Of a stretch of 64,000 bases of DNA, positions 1-11,860 are shown in pieces. A program made the translations under genes and the position numbers. Source of the DNA: Tipula vernalis (Eukaryota > Arthropoda > Insecta > Diptera > Tipulidae); NCBI GenBank assembly GCA_958295665.1, contig OY282560.1:53630333-53694332 (forward strand), in the 5' to 3' direction. Below the pieces are notes generated by a model that saw only the letters and a list, made by a program, of their open reading frames with translations, did not search any database and was not told the DNA's origin. Numbering within the stretch: position 1 is the stretch's first letter; each line of letters opens with the position of its first letter.

Positions 1-422
1 AATTTACAGGCCTCAATGCCTTTCGATAGAGGTATCAATCAACGAAATCGGAGCACAATTGCAGATTTTCGATTTTGTAGCTCTGATTTTGTGGTCTATA
101 GTCCAGGTGATTTTCAATAAAATTGAATTTTCTACAAAATGTGTAGAAATATTCTAACGATCCAAATAATCGTTGTCATGAGCAAAATTGCAGGTTTTCG
201 ATTTTGTAGCTCTGATTTTGTGGTCTATAGTCCAGGTGATTTACCATAAAATTGAATTTTCTACAAAATGTGTAGAAATATCCGAACGATCCAAATGCCC
301 ATTGGCATAAAATTTACAGGCCTCAATGCCTATCGATAGAGGTATCAATCAACGAAATCGGAGCACAATTGCAGATTTTCGATTTTGTAGCTCTGATTTT
401 GTGGTCTATAGTCCAAGTGATT

Positions 423-437
423 TTCAATAAAATTGAA
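423..437. other. Dyad TTCAAT-AAA-ATTGAA in module A head (representative)
   Basis: Perfect 6-bp arms around AAA, specific to A because B reads TTACCATA here. It is broken in the AATATGAA variants (1046, 1536, 2026) and in the AAACTGAA haplotype of the 28-43 kb core. Confidence 0.65.
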
Positions 438-438
438 T

Positions 439-459
439 TTTCTACAAAATGTGTAGAAA
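439..459. other. Dyad TTTCTACA-(5)-TGTAGAAA in the shared head (representative)
   Basis: Perfect 8-bp inverted repeat around a 5-base centre (AAATG), in the head of both modules and so about 400 times in the window. It is nearly invariant. Breaks are rare: TGTGAAAAAA near 3170, TTTATACA near 3904, 4887 and 5248, AAATATGTAG near 49144 and 50750, and AAACTGTG near 33016. The variant AAACGTGTAG (54774, 60404, 62885) changes only the centre. It could extrude as a hairpin or bind a dimeric protein; neither can be shown from sequence. Confidence 0.85.
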
Positions 460-465
460 TATTCT

Positions 466-484
466 AACGATCCAAATAATCGTT
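466..484. other. Dyad AACGAT-(7)-ATCGTT in module A tail (representative)
   Basis: Perfect 6-bp arms around CCAAATA. The left arm lies in the shared head and the right arm in the short tail unique to A, so module B lacks this dyad. It is kept in almost all A modules. One exception is the TAATTGTTG variant near 15297. Confidence 0.75.
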
Positions 485-499
485 GTCATGATCAAAATT

Positions 500-680
500 G
501 CAGGTTTTCGATTTTGTAGCTCTGATTTTGTGGTCTATAGTCCAGGTGATTTACCATAAAATTGAATTTTCTACAAAATGTGTAGAAATATCCGAACGAT
601 CCAAATGCCCATTGGCATAAAATTTACAGGCCTCAATGCCTATCGATAGAGGTATCAATCAACGAAATCGGAGCACAATT
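500..680. repeat. Long module B, 181 bp (representative)
   Basis: Shares the 107-bp head with module A at about 95% identity. Five diagnostic positions separate them: GCAGG, TTACCATA (two changes) and ATATCCGAACG (two changes). Its roughly 64-bp private tail runs from GCCCATTGGCATAAA through TACAGGCCTCAATGCC and the CGATAG or CAATAG site to AACGAAATCG, then the common end GAGCACAATT. About 216 B modules are present, more than A, because losses of A (29) exceed gains (5). Confidence 0.95.
605..649. other. Cluster of three dyads in the long-module tail (representative)
   Basis: Three short inverted repeats follow one another: ATGCC-CATT-GGCAT (605-618), AGGC-CTCAAT-GCCT (628-641) and the 10-bp palindrome CTATCGATAG (640-649). 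Type II units change the last to CTATCAATAG and so lose its perfect symmetry. Copies with ATGCCAATTGGCAT (near 4303, 5285 and 16842) make the first a perfect 14-bp palindrome. Confidence 0.7.
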
Positions 681-930
681 GCAGATTATCGAATTTGTAG
701 CTCTGATTTTGTGGTCTATAGTCCAGGTGATTTTCAATAAAATTGAATTTTCTACAAAATGTGTAGAAATATTCTAACGATCCAAATAATCGTTGTCATG
801 AGCAAAATTGCAGGTTTTCGATTTTGTAGCTCTGATTTTGTGGTCTATAGTCCAGGTGATTTACCATAATATTGAATTTTCTACAAAATGTGTAGAAATA
901 TCCGAACGATCCAAATGCCCATTGGCATAA

Positions 931-2220
931 AATTTACAGGCCTCAATGCCTATCAATAGAGGTATCAATCAACGAAATCGGAGCACAATTGCAGATTTTC
1001 GATTTTGTAGCTCTGATTTTGTGGTCTATAGTCCAGGTGATTTTCAATAATATGAATTTTCTACAAAATGTGTAGAAATATTCTAACGATCTAAATAATC
1101 GTTGTCATGAGCAAAATTGCAGGTTTTCGATTTTGTAGCTCTGATTTTGTGGTCTATAGTCCAGGTGATTTACCATAAAATTGAATTTTCTACAAAATGT
1201 GTAGAAATATCCGAACGATCCAAATGCCCATTGGCATAAAATTTACAGGCCTCAATGCCTATCGATAGAGGTATCAATCAACGAAATCGGAGCACAATTG
1301 CAGATTTTCGATTTTGTAGCTCTGATTTTGTGGTCTATAGTCCAGGTGATTTACCATAATATTGAATTTTCTACAAAATGTGTAGAAATATCCGAACGAT
1401 CCAAATGCCTATTGGCATAAAATTTACAGGCCTCAATGCCTATCAATAGAGGTATCAATCAACGAAATCGGAGCACAATTGCAGATTTTCGATTTTGTAG
1501 CTCTGATTTTGTGGTCTATAGTCCAGGTGATTTTCAATAATATGAATTTTCTACAAAATGTGTAGAAATATTCTAACGATCCAAATAATCGTTGTCATGA
1601 GCAAAATTGCAGGTTTTCGATTTTGTAGCTCTGATTTTGTGGTCTATAGTCCAGGTGATTTACCATAAAATTGAATTTTCTACAAAATGTGTAGAACTAT
1701 CCGAACGATCCAAATGCCCATTGGCATAAAATTTACAGGCCTCAATGCCTATCGATAGAGGTATCAATCAACGAAATCGGAGCACAATTGCAGGTTTTCG
1801 ATTTTGTAGCTCTGATTTTGTGGTCTATAGTCCAGGTGATTTACCATAATATTGAATTTTCTACAAAATGTGTAGAAATATCCGAACGATCCAAATGCCC
1901 ATTGGCATAAAATTTACAGGCCTCAATGCCTATCAATAGAGGTATCAATCAACGAAATCGGAGCACAATTGCAGATTTTCGATTTTGTAGCTCTGATTTT
2001 GTGGTCTATAGTCCAGGTGATTTTCAATAATATGAATTTTCTACAAAATGTGTAGAAATATTCTAACGATCCAAATAATCGTTGTCATGAGCAAAATTTG
2101 CAGGTTTTCGATTTTGTAGCTCTGATTTTGTGGTCTATATTCCAGGTGATTTACCATAAAATTGAATTTTCTACAAAATGTGTAGAAATATCCGAACGAT
2201 CCAAATGCCCATTGGCATAA
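931..2220. repeat. 490-bp sub-array (309 + 181 bp), two full copies and a partial third
   Basis: Copies 931-1420 and 1421-1910, with a third beginning at 1911. Each starts with a type II unit carrying the 1-bp deletion form CAATAATATGAA (1046, 1536, 2026), followed in the first two copies by a 181-bp single unit with the variant TTACCATAATATTG. The copies have since diverged: the single unit of copy 1 starts its head GCAGA and that of copy 2 GCAGG, and copy 2 has GTAGAACTAT near 1693. Confidence 0.85.
1730..1910. repeat. 181-bp single unit, junction class 2 (example; 3 in window)
   Basis: Here the common end stays B-type (GCACAATT) and is followed directly by a B-type head start (GCAGG), so exchange lay within AATTGCAG. 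Members start at 1730, 4137 and 5119; the last two are copies within the 982-bp duplication. Confidence 0.85.
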
Positions 2221-3645
2221 AATTTACAGGCCTCAATGCCTATCGATAGAGGTATCAATCAACGAAATCGGAGCACAATTGCAGATTTTCGATTTTGTAG
2301 CTCTGATTTTGTGGTCTATAGTCCAGGTGATTTTCAATAAAATTGAATTCTCTACAAAATGTGTAGAAATATTCTAACGATCCAAATAATCGTTGTCATG
2401 AGCAAAATTGCAGGTTTTCGATTTTGTAGCTCTGATTTTGTGGTCTATAGTCCATCCAGGTGATTTACCATAAAATTGAATTTTCTACAAAATGTGTAGA
2501 TATATATAAACGATCCAAATGCCCATTGGCATAAAATTTACAGGCCTCAATGCCTATCGATAGAGGTATCAATCAACGAAATCGGAGCACAATTGCAGAT
2601 TTTCGATTTTGTAGCTCTGATTTTATGGTCTATAGTCCAGGTGATTTTCAATAAAATTGAATTTTCTACAAAATGTGTAGAAATATTCTAACGATCCAAA
2701 TAATCGTTGTCATGAGCAAAATTGCAGGTTTTCGATTTTGTAGCTCTGATTTTGTGGTCTATAGTCCAGGTGATTTACCATAAAATTGACTTTTCTACAA
2801 AATGTGTAGAAATATTCGAACGATCCAAATGCCCATTGGCATAAAATTTACAGGCCTCAATGCCTATCGATAGAGGTATCAATCAACGAAATCGGAGCAC
2901 AATTGCAGATTTTCGATTTTGTAGCTCTGATTTTGTGGTCTATAGTCCAGGTGATTTTCAATAAAATTGAATTTTCTACAAAATGTGTAGAAATATCCGA
3001 ACGATCCAAATGCCCATTGGCATAAAATTTACAGGCCTCAATGCCTATCGATAGAGGTATCAATCAACGAAATCGGAGCACAATTGCAGATTTTCGATTT
3101 TGTAGCTCTGATTTTGTGGTTTATAGTCCAGGTGATTTTCAATAAAATTGAATTTTCTACAAAATGTGAAAAAATATTCTAACGATCCAAATAATCGTTG
3201 TCATGAGCAAAATTGCAGGTTTTCGATTTTGTAGCTCTGATTTTGTGGTCTATAGTCCAGGTGATTTACAATAAAATTGAATTTTCTACAAAATGTGTAG
3301 AAATATCCGAACGATCCAAATACCCATTGGCATAAAATTTACAGGCCTCAATGCCTATCAATAGAGGTATCAATCAACGAAATCGGAGCACAATTGCAGA
3401 TTTTCGATTTTGTAGCTCTGATTTTGTGGTCTATAGTCCAGGTGATTTTCAATAAAATTGAATTTTCTACAAAATGTGTAGAAATATTCTAACGATCCAA
3501 ATAATCGTTGTCATGAGCAAAATTGCAGGTTTTCGATTTTGTAGCTCTGATTTTGTGGTCTATAGTCCAGGTGATTTACCATAAAATTGAATTTTCTACA
3601 AAATGTGTAGAAATATCCGAACGATCCAAATGCCCATTGGCATAA

Positions 3646-5609
3646 AATTTACAGGCCCTAATGCCTATCAATAGAGGTATCAATCAACGAAATCGGAGCA
3701 CAATTGCAGATTTTCGATTTTGTAGCTCTGATTTTGTGGTCTATAGTCCAGGTGATTTTCAATAAAATTGAATTTTCTACAAAATGTGTAGAAATATTCT
3801 AACGATCCAAATAATCGTTGTCATGAGCAAAATTGCAGGTTTTCGATTTTGTAGCTCTGATTTTGTGGTCTATAGTCCAGGTGATTTACCATAAAATTGA
3901 ATTTTATACAAAATGTGTAGAAATATCCGAACGATCCAAATGCCCATTGGCATAAAATTTACAGGCCTCAATGCCTATCGATAGAGGTATCAATCAACGA
4001 AATCGGAGCAAAATTGCAGGTTTTCGATTTTGTAGCTCTGATTTTGTGGTCTATAGTCCAGGTGATTTACCATAAAATTGAATTTTCTACAAAATGTGTA
4101 GAAATATCCGGACGATCCAAATGCCCATTGGCATAAAATTTACAGGCCTCAATGCCTATCGATAGAGGTATCAATCAACGAAATCGGAGCACAATTGCAG
4201 GTTTTCGATTTTGTAGCTCTGATTTTGTGGTCTATATTCCAGGTGATTTACCATAAAATTGAATTTTCTACAAAATGTGTAGAAATATCCGAACGATCCA
4301 AATGCCAATTGGCATAAAATTTACAGGCCTCAATGCCTATCAATAGAGGTATCAATCAACGAAATCGGAGCACAATTGCAGATTTTCGATTTTGTAGCTC
4401 TGATTTTGTGGTCTATAGTCCAGGTGATTTTCAATAAAATTGAATTTTCTACAAAATGTGTAGAAATATTCTAACGATCCAAATAATCGTTGTCATGAGC
4501 AAAATTGCAGGTTTTCGATTTTGTAGCTCTGATTTTGTGGTCTATAGTCCAGGTGATTTACCATAAAATTGAATTTTCTACAAAATGTGTAGAAATATCC
4601 GAACGATCCAAATGCCCATTGGCATAAAATTTACAGGCCCTAATGCCTATCAATAGAGGTATCAATCAACGAAATCGGAGCACAATTGCAGATTTTCGAT
4701 TTTGTAGCTCTGATTTTGTGGTCTATAGTCCAGGTGATTTTCAATAAAATTGAATTTTCTACAAAATGTGTAGAAATATTCTAACGATCCAAATAATCGT
4801 TGTCATGAGCAAAATTGCAGGTTTTCGATTTTGTAGCTCTGATTTTGTGGTCTATAGTCCAGGTGATTTACCATAAAATTGAATTTTATACAAAATGTGT
4901 AGAAATATCCGAACGATCCAAATGCCCATTGGCATAAAATTTACAGGCCTCAATGCCTATCGATAGAGGTATCAATCAACGAAATCGGAGCAAAATTGCA
5001 GGTTTTCGATTTTGTAGCTCTGATTTTGTGGTCTATAGTCCAGGTGATTTACCATAAAATTGAATTTTCTACAAAATGTGTAGATATATCCGGACGATCC
5101 AAATGCCCATTGGCATAAAATTTACAGGCCTCAATGCCTATCGATAGAGGTATCAATCAACGAAATCGGAGCACAATTGCAGGTTTTCGATTTTGTAGCT
5201 CTGATTTTGTGGTCTATATTCCAGGTGATTTACCATAAAATTGAATTTTATACAAAATGTGTAGAAATATCCGAACGATCCAAATGCCAATTGGCATAAA
5301 ATTTACAGGCCTCAATGCCTATCAATAGAGGTATCAATCAACGAAATCGGAGCACAATTGCAGATTTTCGATTTTGTAGCTCTGATTTTGTGGTCTATAG
5401 TCCAGGTGATTTTCAATAAAATTGAATTTTCTACAAAATGTGTAGAAATATTCTAACGATCCAAATAATCGTTGTCATGAGCAAAATTGCAGGTTTTCGA
5501 TTTTGTAGCTCTGATTTTGTGGTCTATAGTCCAGGTGATTTACCATAAAATAGAATTTTCTACAAAATGTGTAGAAATATCCGAACGATCCAAATGCCCA
5601 TTGGCATAA
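3646..5609. repeat. 982-bp tandem duplication
   Basis: Copies 3646-4627 and 4628-5609, each with steps 310, 181, 181, 310. Shared rare markers: GGCCCTAATGCC at both starts, TTTTATACA at 3904 and 4887, CCGGACG near 4090 and 5091, and ATGCCAATTGG near 4303 and 5285. Copy 2 has its own later changes, GTAGATATATCC and a further TTTATACA near 5248. The outer boundaries could lie somewhat upstream because the preceding type II units look identical. Confidence 0.9.
3956..4136. repeat. 181-bp single unit, junction class 1 (example; 13 in window)
   Basis: Module A is lost by a join in the common end: type I tail, then GGAGCAAAATTGCAGG. The A-type common end (GCAAAATT) and B-type head (GCAGG) follow the B-type GG. 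Exchange therefore lay within GAGCA. Members start at 3956, 4938, 14947, 19960, 21872, 23293, 25205, 27866, 31457, 37218, 38329, 49005 and 50426. In nine of the thirteen the next unit carries TATATTCC, which argues that most descend from one event. Confidence 0.9.
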
Positions 5610-5920
5610 AATTTACAGGCCTCAATGCCTATCGATAGAGGTATCAATCAACGAAATCGGAGCACAATTGCAGATTTTCGATTTTGTAGCTCAGATTTTG
5701 TAGTCTATAGTCCAGCTGATTTTCAATAAAATTGAATTTTCTACAAAATGTGTAGAAATATTCTAACGATCCAAATAATCGTTGTCATGAGCAAAATTGC
5801 AGGTTTTCGATTTTGTAGCTCTGATTTTGTGGTCTATAGTCCAGGTGATTTACCATAAAATTGAATTTTCTACAAAATGTGTAGAAATATCCGAACGATC
5901 CAAATGCCCATTGGCATAAA

Positions 5921-8900
5921 ATTTACAGGCCTCAATGCCTATCAATAGAGGTATCAATCAACGAAATCGGAGCACAATTGCAGATTTTCGATTTTGTAGC
6001 TCTGATTTTGTGGTCTATAGTCCAGGTGATTTTCAATAAAATTGAATTTTCTACAAAATGTGTAGAAATATTCTAACGATCCAAATAATCGTTGTCATGA
6101 GCAAAATTGCAGGTTTTCGATTTTGTAGCTCTGATTTTGTGGTCTATAGTCCGGGTGATTTACCATAAAATTGAATTTTCTACAAAATGTGTAGAAATAT
6201 CCGAACGATCCAAATGCCCATTGGCATAAAATTTACAGGCCTCAATGCCTATCAATAGAGGTATCAATCAACGAAATCGGAGCACAATTGCAGATTTTCG
6301 ATTTTGTAGCTCTGATTTTGTGGTCTATAGTCCAGGTGATTTTCAATAAAATTGAATTTTCTACAAAATGTGTAGAAATATTCTAACGATCCAAATAATC
6401 GTTGTCATGAGCAAAATTGCAGGTTTTCGATTTTGTAGCTCTGATTTTGTGGTCTATAGTCCAGGTGATTTACCATAAAATTGAATTTTCTACAAAATGT
6501 GTAGAAATATCCGAACGATCCAAATGCCCATTGGCATAAAATTTACAGGCCTCAATGCCTATCGATAAAGGTATCAATCAACGAAATCGGAGCACAATTG
6601 CAGATTTTCGATTTTGTAGCTCAGATTTTGTGGTCTATAGTCCAGGTGATTTTCAATAAAATTGAATTTTCTACAAAATGTGTAGAAATATTCTAACGAT
6701 CCAAATAATCGTTGTCATGAGCAAAATTGCAGGTTTTCGATTTTGTAGCTCTGATTTTGTGGTCTATAGTCCAGGTGATTTACCATAAAATTGAATTTTC
6801 TACAAAATGTGTAGAAATATCTGAACGATCCAAATGCCCATTGGCATAAAATTTACAGGCCTCAATTCCTATCAATAGAGGTATCAATCAACGAAATCGG
6901 AGCACAATTGCAGATTTTCGATTTTGTAGCTCTAATTTTGTGGTCTATAGTCCAGGTGATTTTCAATAAAATTGAATTTTCTACAAAATGTGTAGAAATA
7001 TTCTAACGATCCAAATAATCGTTGTCATGAGCAAAATTGCAGGTTTTCGATTTTGTAGCTCTGATTTTGTGGTCTATAGTCCAGGTGATTTACCATAAAA
7101 TTGAATTTTCTACAAAATGTGTAGATATATCCTAACGATCCAAATGCCCATTGGCATAAAATTTACAGGCCTCAATGCCTATCAATAGAGGTATCAATCA
7201 ACGAAATCGAAGCACAATTGCAGATTTTCGATTTTGTAGCTCTGATTTGGTGCTCTATAGTCCAGGTGATTTTCAATAAAATTGAATTTTCTACAAAATG
7301 TGTAGAAATATCCGAACGATCCAAATGCCCATTGGCATAAAATTTACAGGCCTCAATGCCTATCGATAGAGGTATCAATCAACGAAATCGGAGCACAATT
7401 GCAGATTTTCGATTTTGTAGCTCAGATGTTGTGGTCTATAGTCCAGGTGATTTTCAATAAAATTGAATTTTCTACAAAATGTGTAGAAATATTCTAACGA
7501 TCCAAATAATCGTTGTCATGAGCAAAATTGCAGGTTTTCGATTTTGTAGCTCTGATTTTGTGGTCTATAGTCCAGGTGATTTACCATAAAATTGAATTTT
7601 CTACAAAATGTGTAGATATATCCGAACGATCCAAATGCCCATTGGCATAAAATTTACAGGCCTCAATGCCTATCAATAGAGGTATCAATCAACGAAATCG
7701 AAGCACAATTGCAGATTTTCGATTTTGTAGCTCTGATTTGTTGCTCTATAGTCCAGGTGATTTTCAATAAAATTGAATTTTCTACAAAATGTGTAGAAAT
7801 ATTCTAACGATCCAAATAATCGTTGTCATGAGCAAAATTGCAGGTTTTCGATTTTGTAGCTCTGATTTTGTGGTCTATAGTCCAGGTGATTTACCATAAA
7901 ATTGAATTTTCTACAAAATGTGTAGAAATATCCGAACGATCCAAATGCCCATTGGCATACAATTTACAGGCCTCAATGCCTATCGATCGAGGTATCAATC
8001 AACGAAATCGGAGCACAATTGCAGATTTTCGATTTTGTAGCTCAGATTTTGTGGTCTATAGTCCAGGTGATTTTCGATAAAATTGAATTTTCTACAAAAT
8101 GTGTAGAAATATTCTAACGATCCAAATAATCGTTGTCATGAGCAAAATTGCAGGTTTTCGATTTTGTAGCTCTGATTTTGTGGTCTATATTCCAGGTGAT
8201 TTACCATAAAATTGAATTTTCTACAAAATGTGTAGAAATATCCGAACGATCCAAATGCCCATTGGCATAAAATTTACAGGCCTCAATGCCTATCAATAGA
8301 AGTATCAATCAACGAAATCGGAGCACAATTGCAGATTTTCGATTTTGTAGCTCTGATTTTGTGGTCTATAGTCCAGGTGATTTTCAATAAAATTGAATTT
8401 TCTACAAAATGTGTAGAAATATTCTAACGATCCAAATAATCGTTGTCATGAGCAAAATTGCAGGTTTTCGATTTTGTAGCTCTGATTTTGTGGTCTATAG
8501 TCCAGGTGATTTACCATAAATTGAATTTTCTACAAAATGTGTAGAAATATCCGAACGATCCAAATGCCCATTGGCATAAAATTTACAGGCCTCAATGCCT
8601 ATCGATAGAGGTATCAATCAACGAAATCGGAGCACAATTGCAGATTTTCGATTTTGTAGCTCAGATTTTGTGGTCTATAGTCCAGGTGATTTTCAATAAA
8701 ATTGAATTTTCTACAAAATGTGTAGAAATATTCTAACGATCCAAATAATCGTTGTCATGAGCAAAATTGCAGGTTTTCGATTTTGTATCTCTGATTTTGT
8801 GGTCTATAGTCCAGGTGATTTACCATAAAATTGAATTTTCTACAAAATGTGTAGAAATATCCGAACGATCCAAATACCCATTGGCATAATATTTACAGGC

Positions 8901-11860
8901 CTCAATGCCTATCAATAGAGGTATCAATCAACGAAATCGGAGCACAATTGCAGATTTTCGATTTTGTAGCTCTGATTTTGTGGTCTATAGTCCAGGTGAT
9001 TTTCAATAAAATTGAATTTTCTACAAAATGTGTAGAAATATTCTAACGATCCAAATAATCGTTGTCATGAGCAAAATTGCAGGTTTTCGATTTTGTAGCT
9101 CTGATTTTGTGGTCTATAGTCCGGGTGATTTACCATAAAATTGAATTTTCTACAAAATGTGTAGAAATATCCGAACGATCCAAATGCCCATTGGCATAAA
9201 ATTTACAGGCCTCAATGCCTATCAATAGAGGTATCAATCAACGAAATCGGAGCACAATTGCAGATTTTCGATTTTGTAGCTCTGATTTTGTGGTCTATAG
9301 TCCAGGTGATTTTCAATAAAATTGAATTTTCTACAAAATGTGTAGAAATATTCTAACGATCCAAATAATCGTTGTCATGAGCAAAATTGCAGGTTTTCGA
9401 TTTTGTAGCTCTGATTTTGTGGTCTATAGTCCAGGTGATTTACCATAAAATTGAATTTTCTACAAAATGTGTAGAAATATCCGAACGATCCAAATGCCCA
9501 TTGGCATAAAATTTACAGGCCTCAATGCCTATCGATAAAGGTATCAATCAACGAAATCGGAGCACAATTGCAGATTTTCGATTTTGTAGCTCAGATTTTG
9601 TGGTCTATAGTCCAGGTGATTTTCAATAAAATTGAATTTTCTACAAAATGTGTAGAAATATTCTAACGATCCAAATAATCGTTGTCATGAGCAAAATTGC
9701 AGGTTTTCGATTTTGTAGCTCTGATTTTGTGGTCTATAGTCCAGGTGATTTACCATAAAATTGAATTTTCTACAAAATGTGTAGAAATATCTGAACGATC
9801 CAAATGCCCATTGGCATAAAATTTACAGGCCTCAATTCCTATCAATAGAGGTATCAATCAACGAAATCGGAGCACAATTGCAGATTTTCGATTTTGTAGC
9901 TCTAATTTTGTGGTCTATAGTCCAGGTGATTTTCAATAAAATTGAATTTTCTACAAAATGTGTAGAAATATTCTAACGATCCAAATAATCGTTGTCATGA
10001 GCAAAATTGCAGGTTTTCGATTTTGTAGCTCTGATTTTGTGGTCTATAGTCCAGGTGATTTACCATAAAATTGAATTTTCTACAAAATGTGTAGATATAT
10101 CCTAACGATCCAAATGCCCATTGGCATAAAATTTACAGGCCTCAATGCCTATCAATAGAGGTATCAATCAACGAAATCGAAGCACAATTGCAGATTTTCG
10201 ATTTTGTAGCTCTGATTTGGTGCTCTATAGTCCAGGTGATTTTCAATAAAATTGAATTTTCTACAAAATGTGTAGAAATATCCGAACGATCCAAATGCCC
10301 ATTGGCATAAAATTTACAGGCCTCAATGCCTATCGATAGAGGTATCAATCAACGAAATCGGAGCACAATTGCAGATTTTCGATTTTGTAGCTCAGATGTT
10401 GTGGTCTATAGTCCAGGTGATTTTCAATAAAATTGAATTTTCTACAAAATGTGTAGAAATATTCTAACGATCCAAATAATCGTTGTCATGAGCAAAATTG
10501 CAGGTTTTCGATTTTGTAGCTCTGATTTTGTGGTCTATAGTCCAGGTGATTTACCATAAAATTGAATTTTCTACAAAATGTGTAGATATATCCGAACGAT
10601 CCAAATGCCCATTGGCATAAAATTTACAGGCCTCAATGCCTATCAATAGAGGTATCAATCAACGAAATCGAAGCACAATTGCAGATTTTCGATTTTGTAG
10701 CTCTGATTTGTTGCTCTATAGTCCAGGTGATTTTCAATAAAATTGAATTTTCTACAAAATGTGTAGAAATATTCTAACGATCCAAATAATCGTTGTCATG
10801 AGCAAAATTGCAGGTTTTCGATTTTGTAGCTCTGATTTTGTGGTCTATAGTCCAGGTGATTTACCATAAAATTGAATTTTCTACAAAATGTGTAGAAATA
10901 TCCGAACGATCCAAATGCCCATTGGCATACAATTTACAGGCCTCAATGCCTATCGATCGAGGTATCAATCAACGAAATCGGAGCACAATTGCAGATTTTC
11001 GATTTTGTAGCTCAGATTTTGTGGTCTATAGTCCAGGTGATTTTCAATAAAATTGAATTTTCTACAAAATGTGTAGAAATATTCTAACGATCCAAATAAT
11101 CGTTGTCATGAGCAAAATTGCAGGTTTTCGATTTTGTAGCTCTGATTTTGTGGTCTATATTCCAGGTGATTTACCATAAAATTGAATTTTCTACAAAATG
11201 TGTAGAAATATCCGAACGATCCAAATGCCCATTGGCATAAAATTTACAGGCCTCAATGCCTATCAATAGAAGTATCAATCAACGAAATCGGAGCACAATT
11301 GCAGATTTTCGATTTTGTAGCTCTGATTTTGTGGTCTATAGTCCAGGTGATTTTCAATAAAATTGAATTTTCTACAAAATGTGTAGAAATATTCTAACGA
11401 TCCAAATAATCGTTGTCATGAGCAAAATTGCAGGTTTTCGATTTTGTAGCTCTGATTTTGTGGTCTATAGTCCAGGTGATTTACCATAAATTGAATTTTC
11501 TACAAAATGTGTAGAAATATCCGAACGATCCAAATGCCCATTGGCATAAAATTTACAGGCCTCAATGCCTATCGATAGAGGTATCAATCAACGAAATCGG
11601 AGCACAATTGCAGATTTTCGATTTTGTAGCTCAGATTTTGTGGTCTATAGTCCAGGTGATTTTCAATAAAATTGAATTTTCTACAAAATGTGTAGAAATA
11701 TTCTAACGATCCAAATAATCGTTGTCATGAGCAAAATTGCAGGTTTTCGATTTTGTATCTCTGATTTTGTGGTCTATAGTCCAGGTGATTTACCATAAAA
11801 TTGAATTTTCTACAAAATGTGTAGAAATATCCGAACGATCCAAATACCCATTGGCATAAT
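5921..11860. repeat. 2970-bp tandem duplication, nearly identical copies
   Basis: Copies 5921-8890 and 8891-11860. Rare markers recur exactly 2970 bp apart: CCGGGTGATT (6151, 9121), CGATAAAGG (6561, 9531), TCAATTCCT (6862, 9832), CTCTAATTTTG (near 6930, 9900), CAGATGTTG (7424, 10394), GGCATACAATT (7955, 10925), CGATCGAGG (7983, 10953), a 1-bp deletion in ACCATAAATTG (8514, 11484) and TTGTATCTC (near 8785, 11755). The right edge is marked by CAAATACCCATTGGCATAAT in both copies (ending 8890 and 11860). The only difference I noticed is TTTTCGATAA near 8073 against TTTTCAATAA near 11043, so the event is recent. Confidence 0.93.
7160..7340. repeat. 181-bp single unit, junction class 4 (example; 3 in window)
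   Basis: The head is A-type through TTTCAATA and turns B-type only at ATATCCGAACG, placing the exchange between these sites. Members start at 2845, 7160 and 10130; the last two are copies within the 2970-bp duplication. The minus-strand open frames at 2857-3063, 7172-7378 and 10142-10348 overlap exactly these units because the join removes stop codons; they are not genes. Confidence 0.87.

Larger units (their letters stand above)
371..499. repeat. Short module A, 129 bp (representative)
   Basis: Runs from one GCAG to the next GCAG. Bases 371-477 are the shared head. A is recognised by GCAGA at its start, TTTCAATA in the middle and ATATTCTAACG near the end of the head. Its own tail is very short (ATAATCGTTGTCAT) and leads into the common end GAGCAAAATT. 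This copy has GATCA instead of GAGCA at 490-494. About 192 A modules are present, counting those in the five double blocks. It holds three small dyads described separately. Confidence 0.95.
311..620. repeat. Representative 310-bp unit (type I)
   Basis: A clean example of the basic repeat, taken from one AATTTACAGG to the base before the next. Order: end of the long module with the TATCGATAGAGG stretch, common end GAGCACAATT, short-module head and tail, common end, long-module head, and start of the long-module tail ending in TTGGCATAA. Type I units have CGAT at offset 24 and type II units have CAAT. This phase is arbitrary; no natural boundary is visible because the window never leaves the array. 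Confidence 0.97.
1..5609. repeat. Array region 1: irregular left part
   Basis: Unit starts (asterisk = 181-bp step): 1, 311, 621, 931, 1240*, 1421, 1730*, 1911, 2221, 2535, 2845*, 3026, 3336, 3646, 3956*, 4137*, 4318, 4628, 4938*, 5119*, 5300. This part has the highest density of private substitutions and indels in the window and contains all four classes of module-loss junction. Examples are TCCATCCAGG (4-bp duplication at 2451), the ATATATAAACG stretch near 2500 and TGTGAAAAAA near 3170. Confidence 0.95.
5610..11860. repeat. Array region 2
   Basis: Unit starts: 5610, 5920, 6230, 6540, 6850, 7160*, 7341, 7651, 7961, 8271, 8580, 8890, 9200, 9510, 9820, 10130*, 10311, 10621, 10931, 11241, 11550 (asterisk = 181-bp step). 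Apart from the first unit, this region is the two copies of the 2970-bp duplication. Open frames on the minus strand at 7172-7378 and 10142-10348, and on the plus strand at 7838-8080 and 10808-11050, are 2970 bp apart because they are duplicated satellite, not genes. Confidence 0.95.

Noticed and set aside
371..680. CENP-B box in the unit
   Set aside because: TTTCGATTTTGTAGC resembles only the TTCG start of the human box. No CGGG follows at the needed spacing in any module.
371..680. tRNA, rRNA, 5S or snRNA-derived repeat
   Set aside because: No A-box/B-box pair, cloverleaf or rRNA core motif can be recognised in the unit; the dyads are too short to build such folds.
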